Positions 9,404 to 19,284 are shown, counted from the first letter of the stretch. The stretch is 64,000 nt of DNA from an uncultured Clostridium sp. (GCA_948465565.1 CAOJXR010000001.1:248001-312000); one strand, 5' to 3'. Made by a program: numbers and translations. Notes: a model not told the origin generated them from the sequence alone.

Positions 9404-9601
9404 ATGCCACGGAAAAACTATATCGACAAAAGAATCTACAAAGCAAAGAAGTTTTACCAGCAAAACCAAACCGAGAAACTAATCTGGAAGCTGTCTTGTT
9501 CAATGATTCCGGGATTCTGGAATCGTAGCAAGAGCTGCGGCAAACGCGGCCCCAAGAAAACGAACTATTCCCGCAACGACATTCGCAAGTTTCGCAAGTA
9601 G
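9404..9601 (+). CDS. Small basic protein of a GC-rich inserted unit (unit 2)
   Basis: Unrecognised 65-residue, very basic protein (many Lys/Arg, few acidic residues) ending SRNDIRKFRK; such charge suggests nucleic-acid or ribosome contact but no family is recognised. AGGAGG lies 8 bases before ATG 9404. Codon use is GC-rich (CGC, AAG, CTG, ACC, TAG stop) and unlike the flanking genes. The third codon is CGG (9410-9412), Arg in the standard code; a +1 shift there would give an unrelated peptide of about 25 residues. Own promoter, structured leader and strong terminator make it a complete monocistronic unit. Confidence 0.65.
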   Translation: MPRKNYIDKRIYKAKKFYQQNQTEKLIWKLSCSMIPGFWNRSKSCGKRGPKKTNYSRNDIRKFRK

Positions 9602-9606
9602 CACTG

Positions 9607-9637
9607 CAAAGGCGGCTTTTGCCGCCTTTGTTTTTTT
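9607..9637 (+). terminator. Rho-independent terminator of GC-rich unit 2
   Basis: Perfect ten-pair GC-rich stem with TTTT loop, then seven T. Confidence 0.95.
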
Positions 9638-9645
9638 ATAATAAA

Positions 9646-9675
9646 ATCCTCTAGCACATAACAAACTAGAGGATA
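9646..9675 (-). terminator. Terminator of the DUF1980-type gene
   Basis: ATCCTCTAG and CTAGAGGAT pair over nine bases; on the minus strand the stem is followed by TTTTATTAT. Confidence 0.75.
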
Positions 9676-9689
9676 GGAATTAAAAAAGA

Positions 9690-10257
9690 TTAATACAAAC
9701 TACTACTTGTTTGAACATAAGTATCATCTGGTGGATATACAAACTCATCCTTAGGCTTATCAGTAAGTTCTAAATTAGTCACCTTAATAATTGGAATCTC
9801 ACCACCAAGATTTCCCTTTTGAATAGTTCCAGTCACTTTAACCCAAGACAAATTATCAATATCATTTATTTTTTCATATTCTGAAAGGAATCCCACAACA
9901 ACACTTTGAGAAGCGGAATTAATAATCATATTTCTAGCCAAAACAAATTGATTTTTTCCCAAATAATTAATTCTATAAACATATCCGAACAAAAGAAATC
10001 TCTTTTCCAATATATTCACCAAGATTATCATGAACAGCCTTCAAAACATTTGTGTATTGATTACTTGGTATATCAAAAACCTTTCCATCTTCAAAATAAG
10101 AATCCTCAACACAAAATTCTGTAGACTCAGAATTTTTCATTTGTTTATATAGATTATATCCAGCAAAAATAAAAATTAGAAAACATAAAATAGCACACCC
10201 ACCCAAAACACCTTTAATAATCTCATTTCCGTTAATCTTAAAATTATATATACGCAT
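9690..10257 (-). CDS. DUF1980/TIGR03943-type membrane-anchored protein, +1 frameshift at CGG
   Basis: Two frames form one protein of 188 residues: complement(9988..10257) then complement(9690..9986), skipping the C at 9987. The first frame gives a short cytoplasmic start, one membrane helix (about residues 18-38) and the beginning of the extracytoplasmic domain; it reaches codon CGG (9987-9985) and would stop four codons on. Skipping C gives GKEISFVGYVYRINYL and continues through NQFVLARNMI, VVGFLSEYE, WVKVTGTI and PVIKVT-like IPIIKVTNLEL, the conserved C-terminal pattern of DUF1980 proteins, in which Gly of G(F/Y)VYR is usual. Family members normally have several membrane helices; this one has a single anchor. 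Function unknown. Confidence 0.75.
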
Positions 10258-10379
10258 ACCTCAACACCTAACTTTACTTAATTTATTAAATACTATTAAA
10301 TAAATTGAAAATTATTCCTTGCAATGTAAAAAAATTAGTGATATATTTATCGATAGTTAATAATTAGGAGGCAAAATAG

Positions 10380-13136
10380 ATGGGATTATTTAAGTCTTAC
10401 AGTGAAAAGGAAGTAAAAAGGCTTCAACCTATAGTAGACAAAATCAATAGTTTAGAGCCTAAAATGAAGAAGCTATCAGATAGCGAATTAAGAGCAAAAA
10501 CTGATTATTTTAAAGCTCAATTAAAAAAAGAAAAAACTCTAGATGATATTTTACCAGAAGCATTTGCAGTAGTAAGAGAAGCTTCAAGAAGAGTTTTAGG
10601 AATGAGACATTTCGATGTTCAGTTAATAGGTGGTATTATATTACATCAAGGTAGAATTGCTGAAATGAAAACAGGTGAAGGAAAAACTTTAGTTGCAACA
10701 TTACCAGTATACTTGAATGCACTTACAGGAAAAGGTGTACATGTAATCACAGTAAATGACTATTTAGCAAAAAGAGATAGTGAATGGATGGGAAAACTAT
10801 ATAAATTTTTAGGTCTATCAGTTGGACTAAACATTTCAAGAATGAACCAACAAGACAAGAAAAAAGCTTATAATTCTGATATTACATATGGAACAAATAA
10901 TGAATATGGGTTTGATTATCTAAGAGATAACATGGTAATTCATAAAGAAGATATGGTTCAAAGAGGTCTTGAATATGCAATTGTAGATGAGATTGATAGT
11001 ATCTTGGTTGATGAAGCAAGAACACCACTTATTATTTCTGGCAGAGGAAGTAAATCATCAGATTTATATAAAAGAGCAAATGAATTTGTAAAAAGATTAA
11101 ATGCCAAAGTAATTGTTGAAGAGGATATAAAAGATGAACAACAATTAGAAGACAATGAAAAATATGATTACATTATTGATTTAAAATCAAAAACAGCATC
11201 TTTAACACAAAAAGGTATTAAAAAAGCAGAAGAATATTTCCAAGTTGAAAACTTTAATGACTTAGATAATACAGATATAGTTCATAATGTTAACCAAGCT
11301 TTAAAAGCACATGGAGTTATGAAAAAAGATACTGATTACATTGTAAAAGATGGAGAAGTACTAATCGTTGATGAATTTACAGGAAGAATTATGTATGGAA
11401 GAAGATACAATGCTGGTTTACATCAAGCAATTGAAGCAAAAGAAAATGTAAAAATTGCAGACGAATCAAAAACTTTAGCAAATATCACATTCCAAAACTA
11501 CTTTAGAATGTATAATAAATTAGCAGGTATGACAGGTACTGCGAAAACAGAAGAAGAAGAATTTAGAGAGATTTATAACTTAGACGTTGTTGTAATCCCA
11601 ACAAATAAACCTGTAATAAGAAATGATCAAAACGATATCATATATAAAAATGAAAATGTAAAATTCAATGCAGTAGTTGAAGATATTAGAAAATCACATG
11701 AAAAAGGACAACCAGTTCTAGTAGGTACAGTTTCTATTGAAAAATCTGAAAAATTAAGCAAACTACTAAAAAAAGCTGGAATTCCACACGAAGTATTAAA
11801 TGCTAAATTCCATGAAAAAGAAGCTGAAATCATCGCTCAAGCAGGTAAATTTGGAGCAGTTACAATTGCTACAAACATGGCAGGTCGTGGTACTGATATT
11901 ATGCTTGGTGGTAACACAGAATATATGGCAAAACAAGAAATGAAAAGACAAGGTTACTCAAATGATTTAATAGTACAATCTTCAGCTCACAATGAAACAA
12001 AAGATGAAGAAGTTATAAATGCTAGAAAAGTTTTTGCAGAATTAGAAGAAAAATTCAAGAAAGAAATTCAAGAAGAAAAGGAAAAAGTTATTGATGCTGG
12101 TGGATTAAAAATAATTGGTACAGAAAGACACGAATCAAGAAGAATTGACAACCAGTTAAGAGGACGTAGTGGTCGTCAGGGAGATCCAGGAGAATCAATA
12201 TTCTATATTGGTTTAGATGATGACTTAATGAAACTTTTTGGTGGAGATACAGTTTCAAGAGTATATAATGCACTTGGTGCAGATGAAAATATGCCAATAC
12301 AATTTAAGCCTATTTCAAAAGCTGTTGAATCAGCACAAAAGAAAGTTGAAAGTAGAAACTTCTCAATAAGAAAACATGTATTAAGTTATGATGATGTTAT
12401 GAATACTCAAAGAGAATTAATATATACTCAAAGAAGAGAAGTTCTTGATGGAGAAGATGTTTCTGAATCAATACAAAACATGATAAGAGAAAGCTGCAAC
12501 TTAATCGTTGACACATATAGAACTGAAATAGATAACAAAACTGTAAACAAAGAATCTTTACTTTTAGAAATTCAAAATTCATTGAATATCAAAGAATTAG
12601 ATACTCTAAATAAAGATAAATATACAGCTGACGAATTATTAGAAGAATTGCAAAATAAAGCATTAGAAGCATACAAAGCAAAAGAAGAAGAAATTGGAAC
12701 AGATGCTTTCAAAGAATTACAAAGAATAGTTCTTCTAAAAGTTGTTGATGAAAAATGGATGGATCATATTGACGATATGGATGAATTAAAAAACGGTATT
12801 GGACTTCGTGCTTATGGCCAAAAAGACCCAGTTATCCAATATAAAATTGATGGTTCTGACATGTTTGAAGAAATGATTAATGCAATCAAACTTGATGTAA
12901 CGAAAATAATTATGTGTGTAAAAAAACGTGAAGGATATGAACGCAAGAGCACTGTTAAAATAACAGGAGAAGGTAGAGAAGATATTGATGCAATGATTAA
13001 CCCAGAACTTGCTCAGGAAGAAAAGAAACAAGTTAAAGTTCCAATCGTAAATGATGGACCTAAAGTTGGTCGTAACGATTTATGCCCATGTGGTTCGGGA
13101 AAAAAATATAAAAACTGCTGTGGGAAAAACAACTAA
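10380..13136 (+). CDS. secA: Protein translocase ATPase SecA
   Basis: Motor of the Sec pathway pushing unfolded precursors through SecYEG. 918 residues, full length. Walker A region [11 protein letters not shown] near residue 97, DEAD-type box [20 protein letters not shown], preprotein cross-linking domain, motifs [10 protein letters not shown] and [12 protein letters not shown] of the second nucleotide-binding fold, helical scaffold and a C-terminal zinc tail [13 protein letters not shown] that binds SecB or ribosomes. AGGAGG precedes the ATG by 8 bases. Followed by its own terminator. Confidence 0.98.
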   Translation: MGLFKSYSEKEVKRLQPIVDKINSLEPKMKKLSDSELRAKTDYFKAQLKKEKTLDDILPEAFAVVREASRRVLGMRHFDVQLIGGIILHQGRIAEMKTGEGKTLVATLPVYLNALTGKGVHVITVNDYLAKRDSEWMGKLYKFLGLSVGLNISRMNQQDKKKAYNSDITYGTNNEYGFDYLRDNMVIHKEDMVQRGLEYAIVDEIDSILVDEARTPLIISGRGSKSSDLYKRANEFVKRLNAKVIVEEDIKDEQQLEDNEKYDYIIDLKSKTASLTQKGIKKAEEYFQVENFNDLDNTDIVHNVNQALKAHGVMKKDTDYIVKDGEVLIVDEFTGRIMYGRRYNAGLHQAIEAKENVKIADESKTLANITFQNYFRMYNKLAGMTGTAKTEEEEFREIYNLDVVVIPTNKPVIRNDQNDIIYKNENVKFNAVVEDIRKSHEKGQPVLVGTVSIEKSEKLSKLLKKAGIPHEVLNAKFHEKEAEIIAQAGKFGAVTIATNMAGRGTDIMLGGNTEYMAKQEMKRQGYSNDLIVQSSAHNETKDEEVINARKVFAELEEKFKKEIQEEKEKVIDAGGLKIIGTERHESRRIDNQLRGRSGRQGDPGESIFYIGLDDDLMKLFGGDTVSRVYNALGADENMPIQFKPISKAVESAQKKVESRNFSIRKHVLSYDDVMNTQRELIYTQRREVLDGEDVSESIQNMIRESCNLIVDTYRTEIDNKTVNKESLLLEIQNSLNIKELDTLNKDKYTADELLEELQNKALEAYKAKEEEIGTDAFKELQRIVLLKVVDEKWMDHIDDMDELKNGIGLRAYGQKDPVIQYKIDGSDMFEEMINAIKLDVTKIIMCVKKREGYERKSTVKITGEGREDIDAMINPELAQEEKKQVKVPIVNDGPKVGRNDLCPCGSGKKYKNCCGKNN

Positions 13137-13155
13137 AATCTAAGATTACAAAACG

Positions 13156-13197
13156 AAAAGAGTTAAATATACAAAAGTTATTTAACTCTTTTTATAA
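13156..13197 (+). terminator. Rho-independent terminator after secA
   Basis: Fourteen-pair stem AAAAGAGTTAAATA with its complement and a T-rich tail. Confidence 0.85.
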
Positions 13198-13214
13198 CTA
13201 AGGAGAGTGATTAT

Positions 13215-14316
13215 ATGTTAGAATTAGAAGAAAATAAAAAAGAATTAGAAATTCTAAAATCTAAACTAGAAAGCATCGGTGAATCTCTTTGACATTGTAA
13301 ATAAAAAAGTACAATTATCAAATTTAGAAAAGAAAACATTAGAACCAGACTTTTGGAATGATAACAAAGAATCAGGAAAAGTGTTATCAGAAATAAAAAC
13401 TTTAAAAGATACTGTTTCAAACTATACAAAAGCAGAATCAGAACTTATAAATATTATAGAAATGACAGAACTTGTAATGCTTGAATTTGATGAAGAATTA
13501 GCAAAAGAAATCTTAATAAACACCAAAAAAATATCAAAAGAAATAGAAGATCTTGAACTAAAAACTTTCCTTTCAGGGAAGTATGATAAAAATAGTGCTA
13601 TTCTTACAATTCATCCTGGTGCTGGTGGTACAGAATCACAAGACTGGGCAGAAATGCTATATAGAATGTATACCAGATGGGCAAACAAAAACAATTATCA
13701 ATTAAACGAAGTAGACTTTCTAGAAGGTGACGAAGCAGGAATAAAAAGTGTAACTTTTGAAGTAATTGGAGAAAACGCCTACGGTTATTTAAAAGGAGAA
13801 ATGGGAGTACATAGATTAGTAAGAATTTCGCCTTTTGATAGTAACAGTCGTCGTCATACATCTTTTGCTTCTGTAGAAGTTTTGCCAGAAATAACAGACG
13901 ATATTGAATTAGACATAAATCCAGATGACTTAAGAATAGACACATACAGAGCATCTGGCGCTGGTGGACAACATGTAAATAAAACTTCATCAGCCGTAAG
14001 AATTACCCATATTCCAACAAATATAGTTGCGCAATGCCAATCAGAACGTTCTCAAATTCAAAACAGAGAAACCGCTATGAGAATGTTAAAATCTAAACTT
14101 TTAGACCTAAAAGAAAAAGAACAAAAAGAAAAAATAGAAGACTTAAAAGGAATTCAAAGAGAAATAGCATGGGGAAGTCAGATACGTTCCTATGTATTTT
14201 GTCCATACACATTAGTAAAAGACCATAGAACAAACTACGAAATTGGAAATGTTCAAGCTGTAATGGATGGAGAAATAGATGACTTCATTACAAGCTATTT
14301 AAAAAATAATATATAA
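13215..14316 (+). CDS. prfB: Peptide chain release factor 2, with programmed +1 frameshift
   Basis: RF2 ends translation at UGA and UAA. Frame 0 starts at ATG 13215 (AAGGAG upstream) and reads 24 residues to CTT TGA at 13287-13292; skipping the T at 13290 joins it to the main frame starting with Asp (GAC, 13291), giving 366 residues. This is the classical autoregulatory site, with a Shine-Dalgarno-like GGTGA four bases before CTT. Codon-recognition tripeptide SPF (RISPFDSNSRR) and catalytic GGQ (SGAGGQHVNKT) are present. It shows that +1 shifting also occurs at a standard site here; the CGG sites in other genes do not have this arrangement. Confidence 0.96.
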
Positions 14317-14335
14317 GAAAGAGACTAATAAATTA

Positions 14336-15304
14336 ATGAGTAAACTAAACGAATATATAACTAGCATACTTAACTATGTATCAGACAACCCAGATATCTC
14401 TGAAACAGAACTAATTAGACATGTTTATTTAGACTTAGGTCAAAGATTTTCCTTTGATATACATTTTTTACCTTTTGGAAATAGTAAACAAAGACAACAC
14501 ATATACCATCATTGCCATTCAGAAAAAGACTTAGAACAATGTATGGAAACAAACATTGTAATATGTAAATCAGTTGCTCATATCTTAGAACATGTTTTAA
14601 AACCTTTTGACATAGACATATCCACAGTAACTGATGCAGAAGATTACAGAAGATGCCCTCATGTATATAATGTAATAAATCCAAAAGATGGAAGCCAACC
14701 ATACATAATAGATTTACAAGAAGATATGTACAATATCCAAGCACATTCTTTTACAAAAAACTTTGGATTATCTGTAGCTGATGAAAAAACTCTTGTCATA
14801 AGCAGATTTGAGCAAGAGCAGATGGATAGAAAATCAGGATACGTTACTGACCAAAATTATTATACAAATGATTACCTATATTTGTTAAAATCAGACATGG
14901 GATACTTCGAAAAATTTTCAGATAGAGTAAAGTTTGTTTTGGAAAACATTGAAGCATATGATCACCCTAATATGCAATATACAGATAGGCAATGGCACCA
15001 TGTTCGTATTCTAGAAGAACTATTTTCTGATGATGAATTTAATTACATAAGTAATGATAGAAAAATAAGAATAATAGATTGTTACAAAGATATAAACAAT
15101 ATCCGAAAATATATAAATTGCATATCAGTTCAAGGAGAAGATGGCACTCAAGTATACTATTGGGATAATAATGAAGGGACATATTGTGAAATCAAATTAA
15201 CTGACTTTGCAAAAGCAGTACAAAACGGTCTAGTTGTACATAATTGCACTATACCTGGCTTAAATAAAGCTCTTAGAGATTTAAAATACGATGGTAATAG
15301 ATAA
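14336..15304 (+). CDS. Hypothetical protein, possibly transglutaminase-like fold
   Basis: Unrecognised 322-residue soluble protein. A Cys77 - His109 - Asp126 series (NIVICKSVAH, RRCPHVYNVI, PYIIDLQEDM) has the order and approximate spacing of the Cys-His-Asp triad of transglutaminase/cysteine-protease folds, with the His on a strand before a loop and the Asp on the next strand. This is inference from pattern only. A middle segment (about 170-260) is helical and a last segment (EDGTQVYYWDNNEGTYCEIKLTDF) looks beta-rich. No signal peptide. It starts 20 bases after prfB and probably shares its transcript. Confidence 0.45.
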   Translation: MSKLNEYITSILNYVSDNPDISETELIRHVYLDLGQRFSFDIHFLPFGNSKQRQHIYHHCHSEKDLEQCMETNIVICKSVAHILEHVLKPFDIDISTVTDAEDYRRCPHVYNVINPKDGSQPYIIDLQEDMYNIQAHSFTKNFGLSVADEKTLVISRFEQEQMDRKSGYVTDQNYYTNDYLYLLKSDMGYFEKFSDRVKFVLENIEAYDHPNMQYTDRQWHHVRILEELFSDDEFNYISNDRKIRIIDCYKDINNIRKYINCISVQGEDGTQVYYWDNNEGTYCEIKLTDFAKAVQNGLVVHNCTIPGLNKALRDLKYDGNR

Positions 15305-15331
15305 TTTTTAATTAAAAGACAATACTTATAT

Positions 15332-15370
15332 AAAAAGAACTTTGCAATTTTAATATGCAAAGTCCTTTTT
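15332..15370. terminator. Bidirectional terminator between convergent genes
   Basis: AACTTTGCA and TGCAAAGT arms with A-rich and T-rich flanks on both sides; serves the plus-strand 322-residue gene and the minus-strand radical SAM gene, whose stop codon lies inside the stem-loop. Confidence 0.8.
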
Positions 15371-16286
15371 ATTTTCTTTATAATAACATCCCTGATATAA
15401 ATTTCTTTCTCTTAAAATCTTATCTAATCCATTTAAAACAAGCTTTTTATGTAAGTTCCACTCAGGAGCAACAAGTAAATCTTTTGGAGCATCGCCTGAT
15501 ATTCTATGAACGATAACTTCTGGGTTAATGTGTGTTACCACATATGTTAATCCTTCCAAATAATTTTCAAGAGAAATAGGCTCATATTGCTCATTTTCAT
15601 ACATTTCACACAATCCGTGTATCTCTAATCACATAAGTAGAATGTATCTTTATGCCTTGAATATCGTGTTTATTCATAAATTCAATCGTATTTTTCAAAT
15701 CATCAAAATTTTCTCCAGGAAGACCAATCATAATATGAGTAATAACATCAATATTATATTTTCTCAAAATTGAAACAGCCTCTGTAAATTTATTTGACAA
15801 ATAACCACGATTTATCATTTTAGCAGTTTCATCATTAGAAGTTTGAAGTCCAAGCTCAACACAAACATAATATTTCTTAGAATATGAACCAATAAGTTTA
15901 GCAACCTCTTCATTTATACAATCAGGTCTAGTAGCAATCTCTAAACCAACAATTCTGTCATCAATTAAAGCAGCATCATATTTATTCTTCAAATTTTTAA
16001 TTGTATCATAAGTATTAGTAAAATTCTGAAAATATACTATAAATTTATTTGCTCTCTCAGCCCTATAACTCTCAAAATATCTTTTAACTTGATAGGAAAT
16101 AGGGGAAGTAATTAAATGCTCCCCTGAACCTTTTTCGCCACAAAATAAGCATCCTTTCGTGCCACATGTACCATCTCTATTAGGACATGTAAAACCACCA
16201 TCAATACAAATCTTTAAAGTACGTTCACCAAATTTTCTTTTCAAATATTCATTTAAATGTTTATATCTTAAATATCTATCTTCCAT
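15350..16286 (-). CDS. TIGR01212-type radical SAM protein, +1 frameshift at CGG
   Basis: Joined from complement(15618..16286) and complement(15350..15616), skipping the C at 15617, it gives 311 residues, the normal family length. The N-terminal part has MEDRYLRYKHLNEYLKRKFG, CIDGGFTCPNRDGTCG and GCLFCGE (cluster-binding cysteines), then a radical SAM barrel with LEIATRPDCI and IMIGLPGE. Frame 0 reaches CGG (15617-15615) after IKIHSTYVIRDT and stops two codons later; after skipping C it reads GLCEMYENEQYEPISLENY and HRISGDAPKDLLVAPEWNLHK, the well-conserved family C-terminus. Start chosen at the ATG of MEDRYL because the promoter at 16294-16322 ends only seven bases before it. Role unknown, probably RNA or cofactor modification. 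Confidence 0.85.
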
Positions 16287-16293
16287 AAATATT

Positions 16294-16322
16294 AGTATAA
16301 CAAGCAAATTCTCATTTATCAA
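16294..16322 (-). promoter_or_regulatory. Promoter of the radical SAM gene; near-leaderless transcript
   Basis: On the minus strand TTGATA (16322-16317), 17-base spacer, TATACT (16299-16294), then only seven bases before ATG. Transcription starting at the usual distance would begin at or beside the start codon, and no ribosome binding site is visible. Confidence 0.55.
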
Positions 16323-16368
16323 TATGAAAATAGAACAAATATAAATTTGACATAAAGCTATATAAAAA

Positions 16369-16397
16369 TTGACTTAACTTTTAAAATTTGCTATAAT
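16369..16397 (+). promoter_or_regulatory. Promoter of the 39-aa Cys-rich gene
   Basis: TTGACT at 16369-16374, 17-base spacer, TATAAT at 16392-16397. Confidence 0.75.
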
Positions 16398-16431
16398 AAG
16401 TTTATAAGATAAAAATAAAGGAGGCAATACT

Positions 16432-16551
16432 ATGGGAAGATATTGTGATAATTGCGATAATTGGTCACCAGATGGAGACGGATGGGGAAAATGCAAAAAA
16501 CAAGGATATGCAACAACAAAAGGTTCAAATTCATGTGATGAATGGAAATAA
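16432..16551 (+). CDS. 39-aa Cys/Trp/Asp-rich small protein
   Basis: Starts MGRYCDNCDNW and has four cysteines (CDNC at 5-8, then one about 14 residues on and one near the end, NSCDEWK). The spacing could bind one zinc or form a small redox or iron knot. AAGGAGG lies 7 bases before the ATG and the unit has its own promoter and terminator, so it is very likely translated. Composition is native, unlike the GC-rich units. I do not recognise the family. Confidence 0.75.
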   Translation: MGRYCDNCDNWSPDGDGWGKCKKQGYATTKGSNSCDEWK

Positions 16552-16555
16552 AAAT

Positions 16556-16586
16556 AAAAGCTGGAAACAAATCCAGCTTTTTATTT
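16556..16586 (+). terminator. Terminator of the 39-aa gene
   Basis: AAAAGCTGGA and TCCAGCTTTT arms with a six-base loop, then T-rich tail. Confidence 0.9.
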
Positions 16587-16620
16587 TTACAAAATTAGTT
16601 GAAAAATCTATATAAAAATG

Positions 16621-16650
16621 ATAACATATTCACGTAATATGTTATTTTTC
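16621..16650 (+). terminator. Second terminator-like hairpin upstream of lysC
   Basis: ATAACATATT (16621-16630) and AATATGTTAT (16636-16645) followed by five T. It could be a back-up terminator or part of the lysC leader; no lysine riboswitch fold is recognisable in 16560-16730. Confidence 0.5.
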
Positions 16651-16730
16651 TATATAATATATTATACATTATAATAGCAAAATTTAGACTTAAATTTGCT
16701 CATAAACATTTCAAAAGAAGGTGCCAAACT

Positions 16731-17943
16731 ATGGGCATAATAGTACAAAAATTTGGAGGAAGTTCTGTCGCAACTACAGAAAAATTAAAAAAAGTTTGCA
16801 ATCATATTATAAGAGAATTTGAGAAAGGAAATAATGTAGCAGTTATAGTTTCTGCCCAAGGAAAAACAACAGACAAACTAATAACCGAGGAAAAAGAAAT
16901 CACAAACACACCTAACAAAAGAGAACACGATGTTCTTGTTTCAACAGGAGAGCAAATAACAATTGCAAAATTAGCAATAATGTTAAATGACCTAGGATAC
17001 AAAGCAATTTCTTTAACAGGTTGGCAAATACCAATAATAACAGATAATAATTTTGGAAATGCCAAAATCAAATCAATAAATGCTGAAACAATATTAGACT
17101 TATTCAATAATGGTTATATTGTTATAATAGCAGGATTTCAAGGCATAAACGAAAATGGTGAAATCACAACATTAGGAAGAGGAGGCTCTGATACTACAGC
17201 AGTAGCAATTGCCGCCAGCCTAGATGCAGATAAATGCGATATATACACTGATGTTGATGGAGTTTTCACTACAGATCCTAGAATAACAGAAAATGCACAA
17301 AAAATTAATTGCATATCTTATGATGAAATGCTTGAGCTATCTAGTTTAGGAGCAAAAGTGCTTCACAACAGATGTGTTGAAATAGGAAAAAAATTTGATA
17401 TTCCAATCATTGTAAAAGACACTGGAATGGAAAATTCAAGCCGGAACTATTGTTGAAAATAATGAAAAAGTTCTAGAAAATATGGAAATAAGTGGAATCG
17501 CCAAAGATGATAATATCACAAGAATAACAGTAATGGGATTAGAAAATAAAATTGGAAAAACATATTCCGTATTCAAATTATTAGCAGAACATAACATAAA
17601 TGTAGATTCAATCGTCCAATCCTTTGGCGAAAATATAAATAAAAACTTATCATTCACAATAAAATCAGCTGACTTAAATGAGGCTTTAAAAATATTAAAC
17701 GATAACTTAGAGTTATTATCTGCAAAAGAGATAAGACATTTTGATAATCTTTCAAAAGTATCAATTATTGGCTTAGGAATGACTCAAAGAACAGGCATTG
17801 CCTCAAAAATGTTTGAAGCACTATATGAAAACAATATAAATATGCATTTAATAAGTACTTCAGAAATAAAAATAACAGTCTTAGTAAATCAAGAAGAAGC
17901 AGACTTAGCAGTAAAGGCTATCCATGATAAATTTTTTAAATAA
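16731..17943 (+). CDS. lysC: Aspartokinase, +1 frameshift at CGG
   Basis: Aspartate kinase, first step to lysine, threonine, methionine and diaminopimelate. Join(16731..17441, 17443..17943) gives 403 residues, the normal length. Frame 0 covers the catalytic domain (VQKFGGSSVATTEK, STGEQITIAKLA, GRGGSDTTAVAIA, YTDVDGVFTTDPR) and meets CGG at 17442-17444 after MENSS, with a stop four codons on. Skipping the C gives SSGTIVENNEKVLENMEISGIA, matching the conserved (P)GTIV linker, and continues through two ACT regulatory domains. Catalytic and regulatory halves are both well preserved, which argues against a dead gene. Upstream ribosome binding site is GAAGGTG. Confidence 0.9.
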
Positions 17944-17962
17944 AATATACAAATGCTTAAAT

Positions 17963-18018
17963 AAAAATGCACTTTTATATATTAGAAAAAATCTAATATG
18001 TAAAAGTGCATTTTTATT
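17963..18018 (+). terminator. Terminator after lysC
   Basis: Long stem: AAAAATGCACTTTTA and TATTAGA with their complements around an A-rich loop, ending in a T run. Confidence 0.85.
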
Positions 18019-18113
18019 TTTATCTCTTCCAAACAATAAGTTCTAAAAATCATATAATCGCATATAATATTTTAAGAACAGTATAAAACTAATGGGAGAG
18101 AGGGGATAGGCAA

Positions 18114-18398
18114 ATGCAAATTGAAGAAAAACAAACTAATATAATGCAAAATGTTATATTAGAAAATCGAAAAAAGCTAACATTAACAGGTATAAGAGAT
18201 GTTTTAAGTTTCGACGATGAAATAGTAGTCGTTGAATCTGAATTAGGGCTTTTAAATATAAAAGGAACTGATTTACGAGTAAATAAAATATCAGTTGAAA
18301 CTGGAGATGTTATTGTTGATGGCACAATTCGAGCAATAGAATATTCTGATAAAGATATAGGACCAAAACAAGGATTAATGAGCAAAATATTTAAATGA
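18114..18398 (+). CDS. yabP: Sporulation protein YabP
   Basis: 94 residues; the pattern NVILENRKKLTLTGIRDVLSFDDEIVVVESELGLLNIKG is typical of YabP, a small mother-cell protein of spore cortex formation. Ends LMSKIFK as usual. Overlaps the yabQ start (ATGA), so it is coupled. The order yabP-yabQ-divIC matches Bacillus subtilis. Upstream CATATAATATT sequences resemble mother-cell sigma -10 boxes, but I cannot assign a -35 box. Confidence 0.9.
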   Translation: MQIEEKQTNIMQNVILENRKKLTLTGIRDVLSFDDEIVVVESELGLLNIKGTDLRVNKISVETGDVIVDGTIRAIEYSDKDIGPKQGLMSKIFK

Positions 18399-18835
18399 TA
18401 AACAGTGAATTTAATGTATTCCTAGCATTCATATTAATAGGAATAATTATAAGTTTTCTGTTCGACTTTTTCAGAATATTAAGACGAGTGTATAAAACCC
18501 CTGATTTCATTACTATAATCCAAGATATTGCCTTTTGGATTATTTCTGGTATAATACTACTATCTGGTATATTTATACTAAATGAAGGTAAAATTCGAGC
18601 TTACCTATTTATCGGCATTCTAGCAGGAATTTTATTCTACATAATAACACTTAGTAAATTCATAACAAATATGGGTACAAAATTATTAACTGTACTAAAT
18701 AAAATCATTATAGTCCCTGTATCTAATATTTTTCAAGTAATATTAAATATAGTTGTAAAATTTATTAATTCTCTTAAAAATAGAATTAAAACAATAAAAT
18801 TCGACTTTATCCCTAAGAAAAATTTAAAAAAATAG
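18395..18835 (+). CDS. yabQ: Spore cortex biosynthesis protein YabQ
   Basis: 146 residues with about four membrane helices in the first 100 residues (FLAFILIGIIISFLFDFFRILRR at the start) and a basic tail. YabQ sits in the membranes around the forespore and is needed for cortex synthesis. Start overlaps the yabP stop codon. Identification rests on the membrane pattern, the FDFFR(I/V)LRR motif and gene order. Confidence 0.85.
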   Translation: MINSEFNVFLAFILIGIIISFLFDFFRILRRVYKTPDFITIIQDIAFWIISGIILLSGIFILNEGKIRAYLFIGILAGILFYIITLSKFITNMGTKLLTVLNKIIIVPVSNIFQVILNIVVKFINSLKNRIKTIKFDFIPKKNLKK

Positions 18836-18898
18836 AAGGATTTACAATCTTTTTGTAGAATATTATAAATGTATATTTAATATATCGGAGATTTACGG

Positions 18899-19186
18899 AT
18901 GAAAAAACTATTTAATATAAAAAAACTATATATTAAAATTTTAGTTATTATTTTTGGTATATATGTTATTTCTGTTCTTATAAATCAACAAGCAAAATTG
19001 AATGGTTATAAGGAATCACAAGCATATTACCAAAAAAAAGCTGAACAAGCTACAGAATATCAAGAAGAATTAAAAGCTCTAAAAGAAAACATAAATTCGC
19101 CAGAGTATATTGAAGAATTTGCTCGCGAAAAACTTAATATGTATCTTCCAAATGAGCATGTATATATTGATGTCGGTACAAAATAA
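18899..19186 (+). CDS. divIC: Septum formation initiator, DivIC/FtsB family
   Basis: 95-residue bitopic membrane protein: short basic cytoplasmic start, one membrane helix (about 12-30), a coiled coil (AYYQKKAEQATEYQEELKAL) and the conserved C-terminal motif YIEEFAREKLNMYLPNEHVYIDV. It joins the FtsL/DivIB part of the division machinery. It follows yabQ by 63 bases. Confidence 0.9.
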   Translation: MKKLFNIKKLYIKILVIIFGIYVISVLINQQAKLNGYKESQAYYQKKAEQATEYQEELKALKENINSPEYIEEFAREKLNMYLPNEHVYIDVGTK

Positions 19187-19284
19187 AGTAACTAAAAACT
19201 AGTTACTTTATTTTTCTTTTAAATTTTATTCTAAAAAAAATCCAATGTAAAACAATAAAATAAATAAATTAGTAGGAGGCCTAT

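Noticed and set aside
13287-13293. prfB as a seventh CGG-type site
   Set aside because: It is the classical CTT TGA C site with an internal Shine-Dalgarno-like element; no CGG is involved.
16552-16730. Lysine riboswitch before lysC
   Set aside because: Only short AT-rich hairpins are visible; the conserved L-box core is not.
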